From Yamagishiella unicocca (lineage: Eukaryota > Chlorophyta > Chlorophyceae > Chlamydomonadales > Volvocaceae), in the NCBI GenBank assembly GCA_003116995.1, contig BDSL01000014.1, forward strand, positions 744,001 to 808,000: a stretch of DNA of 64,000 nt. Direction: 5' to 3'. Position 1 is the first letter of the stretch. The number at the start of each line of letters is the position of its first letter. The notes below the pieces were generated by a model. It was given only the letters and a program-made list of their open reading frames with translations. It searched no databases and was not told the DNA's origin. Position numbers and translations under genes: made by a program. This document shows positions 10,901-19,900 of the stretch, one piece after another.

Positions 10901-13900
10901 TGTCCTGCGGAATGATATTTCTGTGGCGTGTGTGGCTGAGCGTCACGAAGATGCTTTACAGCCTGGGTTTTATCGTCGTGTGCGTGATGTCTGGCACTTT
11001 GATGCTATCGTGGCGTCACCATGGTTCGCAGTCCTGGATATCGCCTTGCCTTTGGCCGTCTGTTTTGCGCCGGTTGTCGCGTTTCATGTCCCCGGGGGAT
11101 ACGTTACGGATGCGCCACCAATCCGGCGTGAGTACCTTAGGTCTTTGAGTTTGGCGGGCCGACTGGCTCTGCTTACAGGTCTACCGCGCGGGCGGATGGG
11201 CCGACGCTGCCTGTGGCTGGTCGTATTCCGTACCAAGGCGTTGCGAGAGCAGCTGTTGAAGGTGGACTTGGGGCCCAGTGACCCATGGATCCTCACCTGA
11301 GTGGTTAGTTCGTGCTGCTGTAGATGCGGGCTTACTCAGCTCAGGGTAGAGTGTGTTCATCCTCGACCCAGTGTCTCAGCTGGGGGGGGAGTCTGTTGCC
11401 TGCATACGAGGATTGCCGTTGCCAGGACTGTGTCGCGACAGCTGTCGTGACACAGTGCGTGATTGACACAGTGTAGTCACTTAGCTGTAGTCACGGTTCT
11501 AAGTGCGTGGACTGCAGTGTCGAAGTGGATCCGTTATTGCCGTACGAGCGTTGCGATGCGCCGGTGCTAAGGGACCGTGTTGTCCCTGTGCCAGGCAGGC
11601 CGCGACTGCCTGGAATCGAACCCACAGTTGTGTAACGTATACAGTGAGCTACTTCTCGTGAAGTCTGGCCCTTGCGCATCAAGGCAGGACCGGGATGCTA
11701 GGCTGAACTCGGACTCATTCTCGAACCAGCCCCTGACGTGCACTCCGAGCAGTGGCAGTCATGCAGCTAGGTTAACCACGCCCGAGTGCGTGCGCGTATC
11801 GCCTTTACAAGCGCAGGGCTGCTCATCGCAACTCGCTCGCTGCCTCTTTTCCGCCGCCATTGCGATCATCGTCTGACTCGACCTCGCTGAACGCGACCAC
11901 GTGCGTACGACAGCATGAAACGCCTTTCAGGAGCGAGTCCCCCACATACATAGCCTTTATTTCCCACGTCCTTCATGACGTCGGTGCACCTGCTGCTGTG
12001 ACTGCCGCTGTCGTGCATGCCGCAGCCTCCAAACATACGCCCCGCCCTTCCCCGCCCTCTCCCGCCCTGTACCTTCTGCAACCTTACTTTTCGTTTTCCT
12101 CAACCCTCCCTGTATCATGCGTCAGGATCCGCCACGGCGGCGCCCCCGCCCCCGGCGCCACCACCTCCGGTTCCGTGGCCGACACCCGTGACATCGCCCG
12201 CAACGTGGAGCGAGCCGACTACCTGGATGACCCCCGGCAGCGCCGCATCTACGACGCGGAGGTCGTACGGGTGCGTCGTACATTGCGCGCGTACGTACGT
12301 ACGGACCGGGCGTCAGCGTCGGCGTAGTTGCTTTCTTATTACGGAGGGGCAGCAGCCCCTGGCGGCGGCTCGGACTGGACTGGACGTACGGGGTTGCTTT
12401 GGGGGCCGACCTCAGGGTTGGGATACGTGATGCCGCGCACTGCGTGCAATCGCGGGGAGGGTTCTGAGGAAGACCCGTGGATGCGAGGAAAAACCGCGGT
12501 GGGGAGGGAGGGAGGGCGGGAATGGCCGGTGCGCGATCCGGGACTGGGCGTCACTGTGCAGTGTTGGCGGGCTGCTGCCGCCGTCAGCAGTCAGGTCGTC
12601 CATGCTGCCACCTCGCCTCACCACCGCCTGCGACCTGCTTGGCCGCGCCGCCCCCTCCCGCCAGATCGCCCCGGGAGCCGAGGCTGCGGCTGACAGGCGC
12701 AGCGAGGCGGAGGCGGTCAAGGAGGCCACCAGCAGCATGGTGCTAGGTGGGCGGGTGGGCGGGTGAGGGGAACCCGGCGGGTGCTAGATTGGTGGATGGA
12801 GGCAGTGCTGTCTTTTGTGGGGTAAGCAAGAGGCCTGCTCGGGGATGAATGCACCGAATGTTTGTCCGGCCTAGCTGCACCGACCGAAGGTTTGTCCAGC
12901 CTATCTAGCTACCGCTTAAATATTATCCCCCCCCCACACACACGCTTTCGATGTGTTTCGTGCCAAGGTGCAGCGCCGGGCTGCACTCAGCCGGTGGGAG
13001 CCCCTTTCTTTTGAAGTTGCTCCCCTACCTCCCATTTCGTCGCCACCTCCCCTCCCCTCCCCTCACCTCACCTGCAGGCAAGGACCGGCAGGTCAGCGGC
13101 GCGCAGCCGCACGGTCCGCCGGAGGGGCCCCATAAGGCCCCGCCGGTCAAGCAGGAAGCAGGGCAGACCTTCTTCGGGTCGTTCGGTGAGAAAGAGAGGG
13201 CGAGGGAGGGGTTCGCGAGGGAGGGGTTGGAGGGTGGTCGGTTCGAAGAGGTAGGAACCGACAGGGTGAGCCGGCGGCACGCTGGCAAGGAGTCGATCCG
13301 TAGGCTGGGTTGCAGCTAGGACAGCGCCGCCGCGAGAGGGACCAGGGACTACTGTCCTGTGGTTGTGTCGGTTGACCGTTCCAACCACTATTGCCACCGC
13401 CGTACACAACTGGATGGCCATGCGTGTGACATCCGGAGGCAGGGCTGGAATGTGCCTCGCCGACTTGTAACCAGCCGTAACCTCGCTCCTGCCCGCTGCT
13501 GCCCCGCCGGCCGCGTCTTCCCCACTGGTGCAGGCACCGGCAGCGCGGGGCCTCGACGCGGCCGCGAGGTCAAGGACGCCTTCGAGGCCTTCACCGCCGC
13601 CACTGCAGGCAGTAGCGGCAGTGGCGACGACGGCGACGGCGACGGCGACGGTGCGTGTTCTGCCAGCAGGCCACCTGATGTCGCTCGCTGGCTCGCGCCT
13701 GCACGCGGATGGAGTGAGGGACGTCCTCATGCTCATTTCTCGCGTTTATTCAGTTTGGCGCTACTACTGTACATCTGGGCAGCAGGGGTTGGTTGGCCGC
13801 AAACAAGGCAGCCAGACGGGCGCGGAGTGCTGCAAGGCTGGTGGGGCGTGTGGTGTCCCAACCCCGTCTTGCGTACCTGCGGCTCATGATTTCTTGTGCG

Positions 13901-16900
13901 CGCAGGCTGCTGGATGGCTGCCCGCGAGTCGTCCAGTCGTCCGAGGTCGGCTGGACAGGGCATCCGAGAGGAAGAGGAGAACCGCCGCCGCCAGCAGCAG
14001 CAGGGCGGCGGCGGCGGGGGCGATGGAGGTGGCGGTGATGCCGCAATTGCAGCAGCCGCGCGCAGGAGCGGCCGGGTGACGTGGGCGGCACGCGTGGGGG
14101 CAGCCTTCACCGCCAAGGCCGGCGGCGACGAAGGCAAGATCCCCGAGGGGGGTTTAAAAGGGGGGGGGGGGTACAAAAACGACGACCCGTTTATACGACA
14201 TGGGAAGTATAGTAGGACGCTTGGTTGCGCGCGCATGTTGGCGGACTTGGATCGCCTGTCGAGGAACTTGTCAAGGTGGCTCGTCGACCGGCGGCCTGGG
14301 GCGCCGCGGCCCGAGCGTCGTGTCACCTCACGCGAGCCATCCAGTGCAGTGCTCGGGGGCAGCAGCAAACAAACACCCTTCGCCATCTGCCGCACGTTGT
14401 CACCTCGCTTCACGTCGCTCCCCTTCCCTACCCTCGCTCGCCCGCCGTGTGCGCCGCCGCCGAAAGCAGGTGCTCCGTCGGAGCCGACCTCTGGGGACCG
14501 ACAGCCCGACATCCGCAACCCCGACGACCCGGCGGGGTATGCGGAGGGCAAGATACACTCGGGAGTACCCGCATCGGCAAGGGTGGGTCGTGGGGTTACA
14601 TAGAAGAACCGGTCACTCGACATGGGAAGTGTAGCTGGACGGTGCATAGCCTTCGGATCGTGGACGGGGGCGTTGGGTTTGGGCTGCGAGGGAGGACGGA
14701 AGCGAGGGACGGATGGAAGAGTGGGTGGTGAGGAGTTCGCGCCGCTTGTGGCGAGTAAGAGCAGGTTGTGGCCGCTAATAAGAGATTGTTAAATGAGAGT
14801 CCTGATATGCAAGGCAGCAGCCAAGGGTTTGATCGCAGTCCCCCGCAATCTCCATGAATCGCTCGCCCGCCTGCACTCCCCCTGACCCAACATTTCTTTC
14901 CCACGTGTCCGTGGCCCGTAGGTGAAGGAGCCGTCCGGCAAGGAAATAAAGGATGCGCAGTACCTCAAGGTGGGGCTTAGGGCATTACCCAGTATGATCA
15001 AAGTGTTCCAGCAGTGGATAGCAGTAGTGGATCCCCCGCTGGTCCCCTGGCCCCTTTGCCCATCGAGAGTGCGTGCCCGCCTCCCCACCCACTCGCTCCC
15101 CACCCACTCGCCACCCACTCCCCACTCACTCTCGCCTTCTGGCATCTATGGCCGCTGCCTCACCACCCCTCACCCACAACCCCCACCCACACCGCAACTA
15201 ATCCTCACCTCGCCAGGTGTACGAGGAGCCCCACAGCAAGATCATGCACATCCAGGTGGGGCCTCGTGCGTGGTCGGGTGCGGGCACCCAGCGAATGATG
15301 ACGTGTCATGTCTGCCGTACATACACACGCCGCGAGTTGCGGGAGCGAGAGGTGCAGCTGGCTGGCGGGGAGGGGGGTCGCGGCTGTGCAGTGGGTTGGA
15401 GGCCTTCATGGAGAGGCGTACGTGCGGGAGAATGCGGGGAGCAGTGCGTGCGTGTGGTCAGCGCGTTAGTTGCTGATGGGGGTTTGCGGGGCGACAGCGC
15501 TCCCTAGCCTGAGGTAGGAGCAGCCTTATGTCAGGGCTGGCGGGCGCGAGTCCATTCACGAGTGAGAGGAGGGTAGTTGAACAGCTCATTATGCGTGGTT
15601 TTCATCAAGGTGATGTTGAGGCAGCGATGCAGCGCGGCTCTCCCATGCATGCATGCCGTGAGCCGTGTTAGCAGCCACCAGCGCCAGCAGGCGCTCAGCG
15701 GACGGGCACCTCATGTACCGGTACGTTGCACAGTCTTGCCATCTTCGCGTTGAACAGCTGTGCTCTCCCCGCCCCCGGGCGGGCGCCTTGCCTGCTTCCT
15801 GACTAACTCGTCGCGTTGCGCTGCGCTGTACGGCACCGGCGGCGGCGACGGCGGCTCTGCGCAGGGCGCCAACTTCAACTGGGACCGCAGCAAGAACCGT
15901 GAGGAGCCTCAGGTGGGGGGGGGCGGATGCCGAGGGCGAGTCGCCCGCGTGGGGGCACCTTCCCTCGCGTCCGAGGGAGGGAAGGGACGTGACATGGCCT
16001 GGTATCCTGGTACTGGAAACTCACTGTCGACTTTTGAGATGCAGGAGCGGGTCGACGATCCTTCACCTTATTTACAAAGCTTCTCGATACGCCACCTTCA
16101 CACAAAGCTCGTTGCGCCACTCATCCCGCCTATCTGCCCCTGACACCCATCCACTACACTCTCCGCGCGCCTACCCGCCCCCCCGCCCGGGCCCCCACCA
16201 GGCCACCACGGACACCGACAACCCCACCCTGTTCGACACGGCCGGGCGGGCCATCCACAAGGCACTCACGGGTACGTGGGGGAGCGGCTGGGGGCGTGCG
16301 GGACCACCCATCCCCACCTTGCCTGTCAAAAGCTGTGGCCCCTGCCTGGTGGCCTGCACGCCCACAGCCGCACGTACGGCTGTATGTTGCAATCGGTGTG
16401 GCATTCTTGCCCCGCATCTATGGTTCACGCCCCCACGGAGCACGGACCCCCCATACGCCATCACGCACTCGCAGCAGCTACATCCTAAACCGGGTTATGC
16501 GATGTCGCATGCAGTTACTCCCCATGGCGCCGGTCGCAGCAGCGGCCCGCGACCCGCGCCCGCCTCTACGGCTGCTGTCCACTTGACGTGCCCCCCCAGC
16601 CCTCCGCTGAGCGTGCTTGCTCATCACCCTCCCACCCACCCGCTCTCCACGCCCCTGGCCCCAACTAAAATTAAAAAAATAAAAAAATAAAGAATTAAAA
16701 AGAATTAAAATGAAAAAAATAAAAAAATGATACGTTGGCCCTGGGTCTTGACGCTGCCCCTACCTGCACCCAGGCGAGCACTGCGAGGGCGTGCCGCCCA
16801 TGGGGCACGACACCCCTGGCGGCCGCGAGGCCCCCTTCCTGGAGGCCAAGGAGGCCATCCAGGAGCGTGTCAATAAGGTAGGTGCGATACGATGAGAGAG

Positions 16901-19900
16901 TGGGTGGCTGGGTGGCTGGCTGACAGCGGGTACCGGGGTGATTCGATGCGGGAGAGAGGAGAGGGTGGGTCCAACTCCTTCGTGCGCGGAGGAGTGGGTG
17001 GTGGCCTGGGGAGCCAGCAGGGGGAAAAGAGACACACTGGCGATTACCGCAGGTGAGGGGAGGGCAGAGGGTTTTAAAGGTTTTTAGTTAGAACTAAAAA
17101 AAGATCCGCTGGTCGAGGCCATCGGTTGAGTATTACTTCTTTGCGCTAGGCTGTCGAGTCTTAAACCTGGATCCTACATAGGAAAGAAAAGGAAGTACAG
17201 AGACGCGCCCTCCGCCGGCGTGTTTGCTGGCTGGCATACTGTTGGAGAGTACTGCCGCGACCTCGTCTCGCCGCCCCCATCGGCCGCACCCACATCACGC
17301 CCACCCATACCAGGCTCCGGAGCTGAGCAGGGACATCGCGGGCAGGACCGAGGAGAGTGTGGTCGGGGTGCTGGAGCACATCACGGAGGCGGCGGAGACG
17401 GCGGCGGCCAAGGTGGCCAATGTCGTGTGGAGCGGTGAGGTGTCCACTTAGCGGAGCGGATAGAGGTGGGGCCTGGAAGGGCCGGGTGTTTAGGGTTTTC
17501 AACAACTTACGGTTGTCCGAATAACCGACGAGCACCAGCAAGGGGTCTGTATGCGCGCTCGGGCGCATGGGCTCTCGTCAGTGGTTTACGGCCAACAGCA
17601 CCCCGAACTAACGTCACAATCACCATACTGAGGTCTCACGACATCGCACATCCTGCTTGAGCTGGCGCCTGGCCTCCCGGGCCGGGTTGCCTCAACCTCC
17701 CCGCCGAGCAACGCGGGCGACCAGCTCCGGCACTGCACTGCACTGTCTGTCATCGAGACCTGCCACTGTCACCATCAGCTGGTGTGTGATTCGAACAGTA
17801 AAACCCTGTTCCTGCCCCCCCCCTTCCCCCTCCCCCCCGTTTGTTCGTTGTTCAGGCCTGGGGGACCACATGACGGCCGAGGAGCGGGTGGCTGAGGCCA
17901 GGCGGCAGCAGGAGGAGCGGGAGGTGCGGTACGAGGAGGACCCCTCCCCTGGAGCCGTCAGTGGGGCGGTGCACCAGCGGCAGCTGGACCGCATGGCGCA
18001 GGTGGGAGCTGCGGGGCGCTGGGGAGGGGGGAGATGGGGGCGGGGGTGGCGGGGATGTCGTGTGGGGTGGCGAGCCGGTATGTGGCTGGCTGGCAGGCGG
18101 GTAGTTGTTACGAAGGATGTCTTTTAGCCGGCCCGGCCCGATGCGCAGCCCACCTACCCACCTACCTACACCTGTCCGCACGTGGTGTGCAGCGCAGCGC
18201 CAAGTAAGGCGCTGTGCGCACCTGTCGTGCTACGGCGTTCTGCGCCAGCTCGCCAGCGCGCCACGGTGCTAATGGCGACCGCGCTGCGGCCCGCTTGTGG
18301 CTTCAGTAATGCGCTGCGCTGCCTGACGCGCCCTATCCAGGCGGGCGACCCTGCCCTAGCTCGCGACACGCTCATGGACAAGCTGCTGTACCCCTGGAGC
18401 AAGGACGCCTCCACAGACGACCAGCGAGCCAGGGAGATGGCCAAGTCGTACAAGGACTACGTGCGGGAGAAGGAGGCCAAGGGTGCGCACGGGGTCAGGC
18501 AGTGGAATAGTGGACGCAGTAGACTGCACCGATGTGAGACGCTGGTAAAGTTTTTTCTTCAAGAAATAACCTAACGAGTAAAATAACGAAGGGGAATGAA
18601 TCTTGAGCATATTCGTGACGTCCTGCTAGCGGGACGAAAGGACCTCGTAACGAACAACCGCTCGATCCGTCGCCCGCGAGTGTGACGTACGCCCATGTCG
18701 CGGTGCTGTCGTACAATGCTGCGCAGGTGAGCCGTACGACCCGATCGGCGCCATGGCCCACGACCGCGAGTACGACACCGCCAAGCTGCCGGCCACGGTG
18801 CAGCAGGTGGAGCGCAGCCGGGTGGACATCAGCAGCGGGGAGCGCAGCGGCAACAACCAGCAGTTCCTGGCGGAGAGGGCGCCGCACGCTGGTAGGTGGC
18901 GGGAGCACTGGGGTCTATGCCTGTTGCATATTGTGGGGCATATGCCTGTTGCGTCGGGAGCAGACTGGCAGGTGGTTCGGGCAGGGGCGGGGGGGAAGGA
19001 ACGGACAGGAGTAAGGATCGTGAGGATTGTTTCGAAGCGCGACAGGATAGGTGGAAGGCAATGCATTGGGGTGCAAAGCCCATCCGCACTTTCACTTGAA
19101 GATGTGGGGGGGGGGCAGAGTGACAGCGCTAGGGGGCCGGCGCAGTGGATGAGCGAGGCACGCAGGCGTGGCGGCACTACGCACGAGACCCGCGGGTCGG
19201 TTGCGCTCCGCCACGTGTCGTCGGGCCGCCCCTCCTCCAGCGCTGCCCTCACCTCACATATACACCGGTATGCGCACGTATCGTCTGCAGGCCAGGCGCC
19301 ACTGCCCGAGGGTACCAAGGCCGCCATCCGGTCCGTCGCGGACGACGCGGCCTCCCACGGCCGGCCGGTGGCGGTGGGGCTGCAGCAGCTGCAGGAGCGA
19401 GTGGAGGAGGAGGAGCGGCGGGGCGGCGCACGCGGCGCACTGGAAACACGAGGTACGCGGGGCTGCCGGGCCAGCCTGTACGGATCAAGAAGAGGACGGG
19501 GGAGGGCTGCTGGGTTGGCCTGTACTACGGAGCAAGAAGAGGACAGGCCGGGGAGAGTCGGGTAATTAGCTGCATCACCGAAGCTTGTTGGGCGAACTGA
19601 TCTGCGGTTGGGTTGGTGCCCAAGAAACAAAGATGCGTAGTTGCTCGTAAGACGCCCATGTGTGTTCTCTTGGTAACGCTGTGGATGATAATTGCTGTAT
19701 GCTCGTTGCAGAGGCGTTTCGTTCGGGAGGCGTTTTGTTACTGATGCCCGCCACCTCATTTTAGGGGCTTGCGCTATGAGTACCGTCAGTATCGCGCCTG
19801 CATCCGCCTCGCATGTGTGCCTTCCGCACCTTTACCTTGACATCGGTGCCATCATGCGTCTGGACGCTCGCCGGCGCCGCCTCCCCAGGCGCACCGGATG

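Larger units (their letters stand above)
8557..11809 (+). mobile_element. Retroelement-like insertion with 367-bp terminal direct repeats
   Basis: The element is bounded by two apparently identical 367-bp direct repeats (8557-8923 and 11443-11809) that begin TGTCGTGACACAG and end CTTTACA. It is flanked by a 4-bp duplication, AGCG, at 8553-8556 and 11810-11813. That LTR-like structure with identical repeats points to a recent insertion. The interior has no recognisable reverse transcriptase, integrase or recombinase. It holds an open region with little similarity (8924-9562), a 241-bp tandem repeat and a methyltransferase-like ORF. It is therefore probably non-autonomous. It sits entirely inside intron 10 of the LEA-like gene. 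Split-repeat families such as TOC1/Pat/DIRS-like elements are possible relatives (inference), because the right internal end can act as a terminus, as the copy at 46276-46697 shows. Confidence 0.8.

Noticed and set aside
18753..19565. A single 270-codon plus-strand ORF
   Set aside because: Only its parts at 18753-18891 and 19291-19452 are exonic; the middle is an intron with clear GTAGGT and CAG borders that happens to stay open.
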